A stretch of DNA of 64,000 nucleotides from Thinopyrum elongatum (taxonomy: Eukaryota > Streptophyta > Magnoliopsida > Poales > Poaceae). The stretch is from assembly GCA_011799875.1 (NCBI GenBank), contig CM022297.1:516745707-516809706 (forward strand), in the 5' to 3' direction. Positions 36,594-46,229 of this stretch are shown here, piece after piece. The position numbers were made by a program, and so were the translations under genes. Under the pieces are notes generated by a model, which searched no databases, was not told the origin of the DNA, and was given only the letters and a program-made list of their open reading frames with translations. Within the stretch, counting starts at the first letter, position 1. Every line of letters begins with the position of its first letter.

Positions 36594-37414
36594 TGGGCTG
36601 GCCCACGTAGGCAAGGGGCATCGCCTTGGTTTGGTTGCCTCACATTGGACTCGAAACGATGATGCCCAACAATGGGTTTTACTGTTGGCCTAACCCATAA
36701 ACCTAACAGTTACCTGAGTTGTCAAAGGCCCACACATCCATGAGATATTACACCCCTGAAAAACCACAAGATACTGTCAGATCTCAGTTTAGGCGGTGTT
36801 GTCCTCCACGTGCAGAGCTAGTGGCGGAGTTCTGACTTCCGAGGATATACGTTTTGATATCGTGCGAGCCTTTGTTTAGGTGGTCCTTCCCATCCATCAT
36901 TTTGGGTCTTCTCAATTGTTGAAGTATGAATACAATGGATGTGCATGAACAAGGCAGACGACATTGACATGTTCATAATTAAATTAAGGCATGTATGAAC
37001 AACCAGAGGATTAATATGGAAGGATACCAGGGGATTGATTCTCCGTAATTACCATAATAGAAAGTTAGAAACGCGTTACTATCGGTCGCTCACCGAAAAG
37101 CCCAACACGAAGAGATGTATCCTTCCATGCGAGATCTATTCTAATAATAAAAAATGCATTCAACAGCCAGTACATCGAAGAATTATGAAAGAAGCGAAAA
37201 CATATTAAAACTCGTACATTCTCGATCAGGCCAGATTTGCATGGTGATTGGTGATGATATAATAACAAGGTAGTAAGAGGCTCCACGATGAGTGGTAAAC
37301 AAAGCCAGCCGTAAGGCCTTCCCGTAAAAAAAAAAAAACCGAGATGAGAGGAGAGCAAAAGGAACAAAAAGAACAAAAGGAGGCCAAGGAGATTTCGGCG
37401 GTGTCCCACCGCTG

Positions 37415-37678
37415 ATGGGACTGCGGGGCCAGTTGTACGACTCCCTTGAGCTTGCCTTCGTGTACCGTGTTCTCGACAGCCACCTCATGGTGTCACCGTG
37501 CGCGCTGGAACCGACGACACTTGGTAGGAGCAGGAGTAGGACAAAGGCACCGGCGAAGACGAAAAACGGGTCTAGGCAGAGGGCGGCGGTGAGGAGGGCA
37601 GGCAAGGCGGTGCTCCACTCCATCTTCAGGTCTGTCACATGCAGTAGAAGCCATAAGAGGGAATATGTATGTCGATGA
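37415..37678 (+). CDS. Hypothetical 87-aa ORF in the duplicated segment
   Basis: The frame starts MGLRGQLYDSLELAFVYRVL, is basic in the middle (KAPAKTKNGSR) and contains KAVLHSIFRS just before a possible donor (ttcag|gtctg). The corresponding part of copy A keeps FVYRVLD, KNGSR and KAVLHSI, but in different frames. On the opposite strand both copies can be read as MEWSTAL followed by a hydrophobic stretch, so which strand (if any) codes is unclear. I do not recognise the protein and this may be a gene relic. Confidence 0.25.
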   Translation: MGLRGQLYDSLELAFVYRVLDSHLMVSPCALEPTTLGRSRSRTKAPAKTKNGSRQRAAVRRAGKAVLHSIFRSVTCSRSHKREYVCR

Positions 37679-38173
37679 ATTGTGCAACGTGTGATGCTAA
37701 CCATGTTTTTCTTTCTTTTTTCTTTCTTTTTGAAAAGGCTAGCCATGTTTTTCATGTTATCTGGAGTCGTGGAATATGACGATCGCGCGAGTTATGATTA
37801 TGTGTTCATTTGGTTCGGATTGATTTTATAAGTTTGCAGTGCATATTTCATGATTCTGTTACTTCTCATTCATTGCATGAAGATAATTACTACCTCTGTC
37901 CTTGATTTATTAGTCTCTCTTGTATTCTGGACAATATTTTGATCTACTCGGTGTCCGCCGCATCCCCACCGGGCGGTCGTCCAACTACCAGTGGTCAGCC
38001 TGGTCAGCTTAATTTATGGCCTGGGGCCCACGCGTCAGCGACGGCGGTCGTCCTTTTTTAAGCCGCCCGTGCGGCGGGGCCATCCTCATCCGCTTCCAGA
38101 AGCCCCCCGTCCCCATCTTCGCCACACTCTGCTCCCCCGTCGGTGGCAACCCTAGCCACCCTAGCAAAGCCAG

Positions 38174-39195
38174 ATGGGGCTCTTCTCCGGTGCCGGCGGC
38201 AGCAAGTCCAAGGGCAAGGCCTCCACCATCCCTTTTCCCCCGGAGTTCCTCCCGCCTCTGCCGGCGCCAGCTCGCCGGCCGAGGCAGCGCGTCAACGTGC
38301 CAGTGCACCAGACGGAGTGGCACTGGCAGCACCGCGTGCCTCTCCCGTACCCCGGCGCCACCCTACAGCACGACTAGCACCTGGATCCGGAGAGGATCCC
38401 AGTGCCGGTGGCACCGCGATCGGCTTGGGCGCACGCGGAGGAGGTGCGGCGCCGACGGGCGCTGCTGACGCCGCGTACGCCTTCGACTCGCCGAACTAGG
38501 CTCGTTGGTTCGCCTTCGAGCACGAGGAGGCGAGGCGACGCGGCGTCCGCGAAGTCGACCGCAGTGTGCCGCCGTCCCCGCTCGTCGTCCGCGAGGAGGA
38601 CCAGGAGGCGGAGGCCGCCTACCAGGCGGCAGTTGCGGCTGTCTTCCGGGAGAGCGAGGAGGACGAGCGGCACAGGGTGACGGCGAACGAGGAAGAGGAG
38701 GCGGCGTACGAGGCGGCCATGGCGGAGGCCAAGGCCCTCTCCGCGGCGGGCGACTTCGTCGTGCCGCCGGTGGCCCCGCCGTCCCCGGTCAAAGCCGAGC
38801 CGGAGCCGGCCCCCTTCGAGCGCTACTCCTGGACGGGAGTAGTGCGCGAGTGGGTCAGCGTGCCGCCGGCGCAGGAGGTGGCGTACCTCGAACGGTGGCG
38901 CCAGCGACGGCTGGCCGAGGAGCGCCGCGACGGCGAATACCTCGAGATGCTCGAGCGCGACGCCGAGGAGCGCCGCGACGGCGAATACCTCGAGATGCTC
39001 GAGCGCGACGCCGAGGACGAGCAGCGCGAGGCCGAGGAGGAGGCGCGCCAGGCCGCGGCGGCACAGCCCCCCGCTGCGGCGGCACAGCCGGCGGCCGACA
39101 TCGCCGCCGCTTGGAACACGGCGTTCCCCTGGGCCGGCCCTGCTCCGACCTTCATCGACCTCACGGACCCCGAGGACGACGACGACGACGCCTAG
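38174..39195 (+). pseudogene. Disrupted repeat-family gene with acidic, SUMO-interaction-like C-terminus
   Basis: The gene starts at ATG 38174 (MGLFSGAGGSKSKGKASTIP), continues through the aromatic motif WHWQHRVPLPYPG, and meets a stop codon at 38375. The frame continues past it (HLDPERIPVPVAPRSAWA), then shifts and passes another stop near 38496. It is then open from about 38500 to 39195 with AFEHEEARRRG, an Ala/Glu-rich coiled section, a duplicated 16-residue block (AEERRDGEYLEMLERD twice) and the end FIDLTDPEDDDDDA. The whole would be about 340 aa. The IDLTD plus acidic run resembles a SUMO-interacting motif (inference). I recall such proteins as repetitive in Triticeae but cannot name the family. 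High GC content creates several spurious overlapping frames. Confidence 0.5.
38918..39013. repeat. 48-bp tandem duplication in the coding sequence
   Basis: Two perfect copies of a 48-bp unit encode AEERRDGEYLEMLERD twice in frame. Confidence 0.9.
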
Positions 39196-39845
39196 GGCAG
39201 CGCGCCGCCTCGTAGTTTAGTTTGTTTTTAATTTTCATTAATGCAAATGTGGACGCGTGGATTCTCGCCAGCCTTTGTGGCCGGCTTTTAATGTTTAATT
39301 AATGTTTGTTTTTATTTTCCAAATGCCTGTTTTTTTTTCGCGCCATCAAAATGGGTCGGCCAGCGTTGGGCGCAAGCGTCTACCCAAACACGAAAACGGA
39401 TTTTGGTGTCCGCCGGACCGACCCAAATGAACAAAAAACGGATAAAATCGCCGTCCGTTTAAGTCCGTTTAGGTCGGCGCGTTGGAGTTGGTCTTAAACT
39501 TTGACAGAAAGTACCATGGGACTGGCAATAGGAGGTAGTATTCGACAGAGGTTAGTTTTTTATTTTCTTGCCGGATGCTTGTGTACTGTCCAAAGCATCT
39601 TCAAGGCTGCAACACAATCTGACCGGACTAGCATATGACTAACTGTGACCGTACGGCGGGTACGAATAGGAAATACAGTACAGTACTATTTGCTTGCGAC
39701 GTACGCACGCACGGACGGGGGATTGACCCGAATCTTTTGAGCAGCGTTTCCTCGCGCCAGTCATTCATCCAGAGCAGAGCGTTTCACTGTAGTAGTCCGT
39801 ACTACCTGTGATTACTGAAGAAGAATCGCCATGGAGTGAGTAAAT

Positions 39846-40630
39846 GAAGCTTTGGATCGGCCAATTAGGATTATGGTGTGCCGTTATCCCTCGAGACATT
39901 CCAATCATGGATGGATGGATGGCCTGGCCCAGATCTTCGGGAATTGGTTGAGAAGTGAGAGATATGCCCCGGCCGTGGAGCCCAGCTCAACAGACCACTG
40001 TTTGTGGCACATGCTTGCAGCGACAAATGCTGCACATGTGTCTATCCCTCAATTCTCCATTGGACCACAAGAAATCTGCAATGTTCCTTTCAGAAAATCA
40101 AAACGAACGACCCTCACAAGATTTGGGGGGATGCCAAATATACCATGGCCTTCTTCCTCCTCCAGCATCTTCCGCTGTTACTGTGGAGTGAGGCTGGGGG
40201 CTGAAAAGGAAAAACAGAGCAAGAAACAGAGGACGGCCAACAATGGTGCCTGCTCAAGAACGTACACTGAAATTATCACTTATGTAAGACTGTAGAGATG
40301 CTATGAATTCGGGGATCAGCTTTACAACTTGTCGATGCGATGTGATGCGAAAACTCACGACACGACAGATGCAGAATGCAGTTGCTAGTAAGTACTGTAA
40401 TTAGGAGACGCCCAATTTTCCTGGGCATTTTATTGCTCATATAGTGACAGGTTAACTGTAATCCTCCCTCCGAACACATGGAGAATCAATCCTACGAGGT
40501 CGGCTCCGACAGACGCCGCCACCATGTCCACTCCACGCCATGAATGGGATGGGATGGGTGGACCTTGATGCTGGTTGGCTTTGCGTCTGACCACGCCTCG
40601 AATCGGTCTAGTTCTACTGCCCAGCGGCGG
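39846..40630. other. Intergenic, downstream of the ERF gene
   Basis: Low-copy-looking sequence with no supportable gene. A short tggatggatggatgg repeat is at about 39909. It should contain the 3' UTR of the ERF gene next to 40630. Confidence 0.5.
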
Positions 40631-41515
40631 CTAGAAGCTGAGCATCTCCCAGATCAGCTCCGGGTCGAAGGACGGCATCCGCTGCAGCGAGCACTCGAAG
40701 TCGGCCGCGGACAACGCCCCCTCCGGCGACCCGTACGACGACGTCGTCGTTGTCGTCGTCTCGGACGTCGTGGCGCTCTCGGAGACGACAGGGCGCGGGG
40801 CCGTGGGAGGCGCCGGCGCAACCGGGGCGGCCTCGGCGGAGGCTGCGCGCTGGGTATTGTTGTTCTGCTGCTGCTTGCTCTCCTCGCGCAGCCGCCTGGC
40901 GCGCGCCCGCTTGCGGGCCATGCGGACGCGGATGGCCTGGATCTTGGCGTCGACGGCGTCGCGGAGCTGGCGGAGGGCGTCGGGGAAGCGGGCGTCGTCG
41001 GCGCCGTCCATGACGCCGGGGAAGTTGAGGCGCGCGTACTCGCCACGGAGCCGGTAGGCGGCGCGGTCGTAGGCGTGCGCGGCGGTCTCGGGCGAGTCGT
41101 AGGTGCCGAGCCAGACGCGCACCCGGTTCTGCGGCAGCCGGATCTCCGCCACCCACTTGCCCCACTGCCGCTGCCGCACGCCGCGGTACATCTTCCTTCC
41201 CGCCGCCGCCGCCGCCGCGTCGTGCGACGCCGCGCCGGGAAAAGGAAGAGCGTAACCCGACGAGGAGCTGGCCGCCGCCGCCGCAACACTCGCTTGATGG
41301 TGGTGCGGCTGCGTGGCGGCGAAGCTGCGGAGGAGCTCGCTCTGGCGGTAGTAGACGCTGGAGCCGAGCGGCGGGATGGTGACGGGGGGCGGGAGGTGGG
41401 AGAAGACGGTGTCGAGCGCGCTGGCGCCGCCCGGGGAGAGCAGGAGGGAGGACACCGCGGAGCGCACCTCCCCCGTGAAGCTGGACGGGGACAGCGTGCG
41501 GAGGCTGGCGTCCAT
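40631..41515 (-). CDS. AP2/ERF transcription factor, DREB A-6 / ERF group I type
   Basis: A single-exon gene of 294 aa, the only clearly intact host gene here. Residues 1-65 contain [15 protein letters not shown] and [18 protein letters not shown], which I associate with ERF061-like proteins. An Ala/Ser-rich linker follows. The AP2 DNA-binding domain is at about 109-167, from [20 protein letters not shown] to [13 protein letters not shown], and keeps the YRG and WLGTY elements. The valine in GKWV with leucine (not glutamate) in EIRLP fits the A-6/group I subgroup. Residues 195-211 ([17 protein letters not shown]) are a likely nuclear localisation signal. The C-terminus [12 protein letters not shown] is a short acidic-hydrophobic motif that could act in transcription activation (inference). 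Family members bind GCC-box or DRE-type promoter elements in stress and hormone responses; its own target is unknown. The start is the first ATG after a TATA box about 150 bp upstream. Confidence 0.93.
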   Translation of the reverse strand: MDASLRTLSPSSFTGEVRSAVSSLLLSPGGASALDTVFSHLPPPVTIPPLGSSVYYRQSELLRSFAATQPHHHQASVAAAAASSSSGYALPFPGAASHDAAAAAAGRKMYRGVRQRQWGKWVAEIRLPQNRVRVWLGTYDSPETAAHAYDRAAYRLRGEYARLNFPGVMDGADDARFPDALRQLRDAVDAKIQAIRVRMARKRARARRLREESKQQQNNNTQRAASAEAAPVAPAPPTAPRPVVSESATTSETTTTTTSSYGSPEGALSAADFECSLQRMPSFDPELIWEMLSF

Positions 41516-41666
41516 GGATGCTGGCCGCGGCCGGAGCTTGGTGTGAGTTGGTTCGGGTGTTCACGGGCGGGGCGGGAATGGCATCCTTGGGCCGGAGTAA
41601 AAGGCGAGTCTTGGTGATTAGCGGCGTGAGATGTTTGTTTGTCTGAGCCAGGTGCGCGCCTTGTGG

Positions 41667-41677
41667 CTTTATATAAC
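41667..41677 (-). promoter_or_regulatory. TATA box of the ERF gene
   Basis: The minus strand reads GTTATATAAAG about 150 bp upstream of the ATG at 41515, a good plant TATA box that would give a 5' UTR of about 120 nt. Confidence 0.65.
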
Positions 41678-41699
41678 CCACGGACGCCGAGCGCCGTGG

Positions 41700-42605
41700 T
41701 CACCATGACGCCCCTGGGAATTGGGAATGGAATGGATTCGTGCGTATGAACTGCGCCCGACGCCGTTCAGACTGCTAACCGGGTGTGTGATGTGTCATTA
41801 GCTACGATGCACGGAGTTAATGTGACGCCACTTGGTCAACTTCTCGGCATGTTTACACCCGTAATCCTTCATGTGATCAACCGCCCAAAGAAGAAGAGAT
41901 AGACACAGAGGGAGATCACCATGTTTGACGGGTTCACTCCCATGTCAAAACACCGAAGCATTACATCGATCATTCTGAAGTGCTTAAATCATTGGAGATG
42001 GAAAAAATATATATATTGTATCCTTCATTTCGACCCAAGGTACAGCCTTTTGCTTCCCCCTTGCGCAAGCGGCGACTAGGGCAAAGAGCTCGTTCCTTCC
42101 CTCTAGGTTCCGGCGATCGGCCCATCGATTCGTCTCCCTTTTGTATGCCGCTCCGACGGCCAGTGCGGGGAGGAGAATCCCCAAGCCTTCTCGAGTCAGT
42201 TTGTGGAGATGGACTCGACAAAGCTCTAGTGTGGATTCCCGCCATCTGCCATGAGGTTAGGGTTTCTCGTCTTGCATGCGCAATGACGAGAGCTGGTGTG
42301 TTGGGCCTTTTGAATCGATTTTAAGGGTTCAACATTGATGACTGGCTCCAGTGCGTCGGTCCTTAAGGGCACGTGGACAAAGACTTCTCGACTGCCATTG
42401 ACAAGGTCATGATGATTTTGGTACGGGAGCGGTAACATCAACATGTTCGAGGCTCGTTTGGCAATAGCGGTCATTCGGTGGTTCACATAAATCCATGTTA
42501 TTTTTTAATTTGTTTGGAATGGTTATATACTCTTGATGAACTTTTACAATAGGTCCGGATCTTTTTCGAAGAACTAAATTTGGTATCCTTCCATGCGGAC
42601 AAGAA
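41700..42605. other. ERF upstream region and unassigned repeat-like sequence
   Basis: 41700-41940 is probable promoter DNA of the ERF gene. 42050-42400 has a GC-rich, exon-like character (ggcgatcggcccatcgattc) but the frames are broken and I could not assign it. Confidence 0.4.
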
Positions 42606-42612
42606 GAACAAT

Positions 42613-42745
42613 ATGTTATTCCCTCCCGATCTTTTTTGCTCCGCATATAAAATTTGTGTCAAGATAAATTTTGCAAAGTTTGACCAAATTCATATTAAAA
42701 AATATCAACATCTACAACACCAAAAAATATATAATATGAAACCAC
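42613..42745. mobile_element. Stowaway-like MITE fragment
   Basis: The sequence begins ttattccctcccgatc and continues with aaagtttgaccaaattcata and aaaatatcaacatctacaac, phrases typical of Triticeae Stowaway MITEs. The other terminus is missing. Confidence 0.5.
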
Positions 42746-43549
42746 ATCCCATAACAGTACCAAACGCTGGCCGTGGCAGTTTGGGAATCTGGCGGGTGGG
42801 TGGAGGGCGGGGGGCACGTGGGGCGAGGGGGCCACGCAGGTACGGGGGGGCTGATTGTCAAAGCTGGGAGAAGAAGGTCGGAACGGGACGCGATTACGCT
42901 GTACGCTCATCAGTCATCACAGCCGTGAACAAGGCACCAAAAGCTAACTTTTGGCATTTATGGGGATTAGTTGCGGCGACAGCGGCGTCTCTCCCGGCCA
43001 CGTCGCACCGCCGTCCCCGTCGGCATCGCGTACGTCGCCGCCCGTCCGCTCCACCGGTTGGACGCGGTCCTCCGTGATCCGGCAGGCACCGTCGGCGGCC
43101 CCGCGTATCCCGCGCCGGAACGATCGTCGATGGATGATGATGGTTTCTTCTTCCTTGCCTTCCCAGCGGGGGAGAAGGAGAGGGGACGGGCGCATGTGCT
43201 GCGACGTTAACGCGCGCGGGTCTGTTTCCCTGGTGGGAAGGGGAGGCTTGCACGGTTTGGGCGCCGCGGTACAGGGCTTTGCACCGTTTTGGGTGGCGCC
43301 GTGTGTCTGGCTCTGGTCCCATGCCCGTTGCTTTCGTTTGGCACCCTTGATCTTCACCGGCTCCGTGAGAAGCATCTCCTCTCCCTCTGCTCTTTGGAGA
43401 CGCATTTGTAGCCAGTTTGGCTCATTGGCGAGCGAAGGGGTAGGGAGTACTACGTAGTACATACATGATTTCGTGGATACCCTAGCATTTGTATTATCAA
43501 GGAAACCAGCCTTAAATGGCCTCCACTCCGTTGCCAAACCCAAACATTA
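42746..43549. other. GC-rich intergenic sequence
   Basis: Several overlapping frames occur on both strands because of GC content, but none has recognisable domains. No gene is called. Confidence 0.45.
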
Positions 43550-43568
43550 CCCCCCCCCCCCCCCCCCC
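43550..43568. repeat. Poly-C tract (19 C)
   Basis: An uninterrupted run of 19 cytosines. Length may be unreliable in assembly. Confidence 0.9.
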
Positions 43569-43624
43569 AAAGCCATCGTCGCCGTATCAGCGCGCAGAGG
43601 CAACCACCCTCTCCCGCCGCAAAG

Positions 43625-43693
43625 ATGCAGATCTTTGTGACGATCCTGACGGGCAAGACCACCACATCAGAGGTGGAGTCCTCGAACGCCATT
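43625..43693 (+). pseudogene. Polyubiquitin 5' coding fragment
   Basis: From the ATG, 23 codons read MQIFVTILTGKTTTSEVESS followed by NAI. This is the start of ubiquitin (MQIFVKTLTGKT-TLEVESSDTI) with several substitutions. It ends abruptly in AT-rich DNA. Lys6 is lost, so it could not encode functional ubiquitin even if complete. The preceding ctctcccgccgcaaag looks like retained 5' UTR. Confidence 0.75.
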
Positions 43694-43974
43694 AATTTTT
43701 TGTTAAATAAAGTAAATTCTGACAAACAAAGTTCCAAAATGATTTTTCATACTACGGAAATTTAGGATATTTTAGAGAGTCCAATTTTTTCCATGTCAGC
43801 AGAAATTTAAAAATTGATGATTAGATCGCCGAAGTTGGTAAGTAACAGATGGAGCGAAGTCGGGTCACTGCATGAAAGGGACAACTTGAGATGTGAGGAT
43901 TTCAAGCTACCCACGGTAAAAAAAAACATGTATATACTCACCAGAACACCGCAACAAAAAAAACACAAAGGGAG
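43694..43974. other. AT-rich intergenic sequence
   Basis: Noncoding, with several A-runs (43919-43926 and 43955-43963). No feature is recognised. Confidence 0.5.
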
Positions 43975-44119
43975 TTAACTTTTGGCCTTAGCATAGTGTC
44001 AGTTCTATGTCATTTTATTGTTGCCAATATGCCGGCTTTTTTTATTATCTTTTGTCAGACTCTTGGTGTTTGGATGTGTGCATCTCAATTACGTTGAGGC
44101 CAAACGCTACAAAGTTTGT

Positions 44120-44385
44120 TGGGGGCCAGCACGATCTAGCGGCGACGTTCACTTGGCAGTCACGAGTACCTCTCAAGTGCAAGGTGTTCTCGTGGCTGGT
44201 GCTGAAGAATCGATGTTAGACCTCGAATCGATTGGCTCATCGAGGACTCCCACATCAGGTCACTTGTCCACTTCGCGAACAGGATCGGGAAGCGGTTGAT
44301 CACCTACTAGTGGCATGCGCTTTCTCACGTTCGATTTGGCACAAGGTGGTGACGACGTGGGTAAACGGTGATGGAGTCGATTCTT
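44120..44385 (+). pseudogene. LINE ORF2 C-terminal zf-RVT fragment
   Basis: One frame reads VPLKCKVFSWLVLKNRC, a TAG stop (44217-44219), then TSNRLAHRGLPHQVTCPL and VDHLLVACAFSRSIWHKV. This is the zf-RVT domain of plant non-LTR retrotransposons. A cysteine of the usual CPLC motif is replaced by arginine. It encodes no functional protein. Confidence 0.8.
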
Positions 44386-44394
44386 GCGAATCTC

Positions 44395-44890
44395 GGGTAG
44401 GGGTCTTGAGCTAGTAGCCTAGATGTGATGGTAACAAGGACATGAGGTTTTATCCAGGTTCGGACTCTCTCGAAGAGATAACACGCTACGTGATGCTTGT
44501 ATTTGTATTGATTTAGGATGGAGTACAAAGTACAGTTTGATCTACCATGAGCTTTTTCTATGTTTCATCTCTAAGAGGTGTTGAGATATTCTCTCGCCTA
44601 GCTTAGCCTCGGTTTATATAAGTTACCAGAGGTCTAGGATTACAGGAGTCCTAGTCGGCTACGTCAATGGAGAGGAGTCTTGAACGGCAAGGCTTCTTGG
44701 TTCTTCCTTTTATGCGTCATGGGTTGTCCGAAGTGGCTCAGGACAAAACCGACAAGGGGGTCCTCGGCCCGGCCCACCTGGCCGGGAGTCGACGTGGTGA
44801 GAGCCCCCTAGCCGGGACACTGTCAGCATCCACCCTCCCGGCCTGGTGGATCAACTATTGATGTGGTGCACCTCTAGCGAGCCCAGGCCG
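44395..44890. mobile_element. LTR fragment (probably a solo gypsy LTR) inside the LINE
   Basis: It contains ttttatccaggttcgg, ctctcgaagagataacac and a run of cggcccggcccacctggccg, which resemble gypsy LTRs of Triticeae. Exact ends and target duplication could not be fixed, so boundaries are approximate. Confidence 0.4.
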
Positions 44891-45256
44891 CGTAACAGAA
44901 AAGACCTGCTTGCCATCACGTGTCTGACAATTTGGAAACTATAGAAGCACCGAAACGATATCGTCTTCAACAACGCAAACCCCCCGGATCAACTAGTCTT
45001 TTTTTTGAGCTAGTCCTACATAGGCCATAGGGGTCTTGAAGGAAGGCAAGGCTTGGGCTTCGGTAAGGCTTCTAAGAGGGCACGTGTGTATAGGTTGTGT
45101 AGGCGGGATATGAATGAGTAGTCACTGTGTGTACTTGTGTGCGGCCCAAAAGGCCGAGTAGTAATTTGGTGGACGAGTTTCTCACTCTACCTTCTATCAT
45201 GATTTTGTATCCGCTTGATAAAATTCCACTTTATCAAAAAAATTAACTTTCGGCCT

Positions 45257-45454
45257 ATATATACCAACAAGGTAGGATTTTAGGGTGAAACTGTTGCCCC
45301 GGACAAAATGTAAAATAAAATCATCAGAAATATTTTGACATAGATAAACCCTTGCAGTTATCAACCTTATCAGCATGTTTCTTTATCAACTTGAAATTCC
45401 CCTCTACAACTCCGATGTCCTTTTAAAGGTTTGCTCTCTAGCTTCATTGATGAA
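45257..45454. other. Intergenic gap between the LINE and CACTA 2
   Basis: Nothing recognisable was seen in about 200 bp. Confidence 0.6.
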
Positions 45455-45685
45455 CACTAGTAGAAAACAGGGCATCAGTCCCGGTTCCAGAGGGCCTTTA
45501 GTCCCGGTTCTGGAACCGGGACTAAAGGATCGGGACTAAAGCCCAAAACCTTTGGTCCCGGTTCGCTTACAAACCGGGACAGAAGGGGCTCCACGTGGCC
45601 GCTGCGGGGCGCCCACGCAGGAGGACCTTTAGTCCCGGTTGGTAACACCAATCGGGACCAAAAGGCTGCCACGCGTCAGCAGCTC
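45455..45685. repeat. CACTA 2 terminus and subterminal hairpin repeats
   Basis: The motif tagtcccggtt and its complement aaccgggacta occur repeatedly, with a near-palindrome at 45511-45534. These are the expected subterminal binding sites of the transposition protein. Confidence 0.85.
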
Positions 45686-46060
45686 GCAGGCGCTACGGTT
45701 TTTTTTTTGAAGGGGGGGGGGGTTTATTAGGGGTTTTGGATGGTTTAATTAGGGGTTTCATATTGTGTTAGCTATAGCTACTACATATAGAGAGAAGTGA
45801 CCTCTCTTTCTCCGTGTTTGGTCGATGCTAGCTACTACATATAGAGAGAACTCGACGCTACTAAGAAAATGAAGGAACCATTAATTACACAAGATCGTCA
45901 TGAACATATACAGAGAGAAGTGACCTCTCTTTCTCCGAGATTGGTCGAACAACAAGTTTTCGTATTTCTATCCGACGCTACTACATATATACAATATAAC
46001 ATATCTTACGATCCCTGACATCATCTAACGATAGTCAGCTTCAATTTCCACATGGTATTC
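45686..46060. other. 3' flank of the CACTA 2 second gene
   Basis: Noncoding. It includes a G-run (about 45714-45722) and two copies of a phrase containing gagagaagtgacctctcttt (45791 and 45913) and ctactacatatagagaga. Confidence 0.5.
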
Positions 46061-46180
46061 TCAGTCTTTATGTATGGCGCGGTCAAGAAAGAATCCTGCC
46101 AATTCCTCTTGAATTGCTCGTATGCGATCATGTGGTAGGAGTTCATCCCGCATCTGCCACATCTAATTAAAGAAGGGGGT

Positions 46181-46182
<2 letters not shown>

Positions 46183-46226
<44 letters not shown>
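46183..46226. repeat. (AT)22 microsatellite
   Basis: A 44-bp pure AT run lies in an intron of the CACTA gene, between the exons at 46165 and 46292. Confidence 0.9.

Positions 46227-46229
<3 letters not shown>

Larger units (their letters stand above)
37890..39538. mobile_element. Stowaway-like element with a nested gene-bearing insert
   Basis: The ends read CTACCTCTGTCC and (complement) CTACCTCCTATTGCC, and are flanked by the dinucleotide TA (37888-37889 and 39539-39540), as for Tc1/mariner Stowaway elements. Stowaway-like sequence occupies only the outer roughly 60 bp on each side. The middle (about 37955-39495) ends in a motif (cgcgttggagttggtctta) that I associate with another repetitive grass DNA element. 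The inner element's own ends and class were not established. Confidence 0.6.
36594..39845. repeat. Local duplication, copy B, split by a Stowaway-like element
   Basis: Homology to copy A runs from 36594 to 37889 and resumes at 39541-39845. The resumed part (acaatctgacc, gggtacgaata, gcagagcgtttcact) matches 34490-34660. The intervening 37890-39538 is absent from copy A, which dates that insertion after the duplication. Confidence 0.7.
43975..45256 (+). mobile_element. 5'-truncated LINE with target duplication, split by an LTR fragment
   Basis: A 14-bp duplication (TTAACTTTTGGCCT at 43975-43988 and TTAACTTTCGGCCT at 45243-45256, one mismatch) flanks a segment ending in a short poly-A. The 5' part contains the C-terminal zinc-binding region that follows the reverse transcriptase in plant L1-type LINEs. 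The 3' part resumes at about 44925 (ITCLTIWKLWKHRNDIVFNN), continues through the 3' UTR (ctaccttctatcatgatttt) and ends in the A-run. The middle (about 44395-44890) is an unrelated LTR fragment. Confidence 0.75.

Noticed and set aside
40544..41706. Long open frames on both strands overlapping the ERF gene (up to 357 aa)
   Set aside because: They are GC-driven shadows of the AP2/ERF coding sequence in other frames, with Arg/Gly/Ala/Pro-rich, non-protein-like composition and no domains.
42894..43543. Overlapping 140-200 aa frames in both directions
   Set aside because: GC-rich sequence with no recognisable motif and no consistent start or splice context. I could not support a gene.
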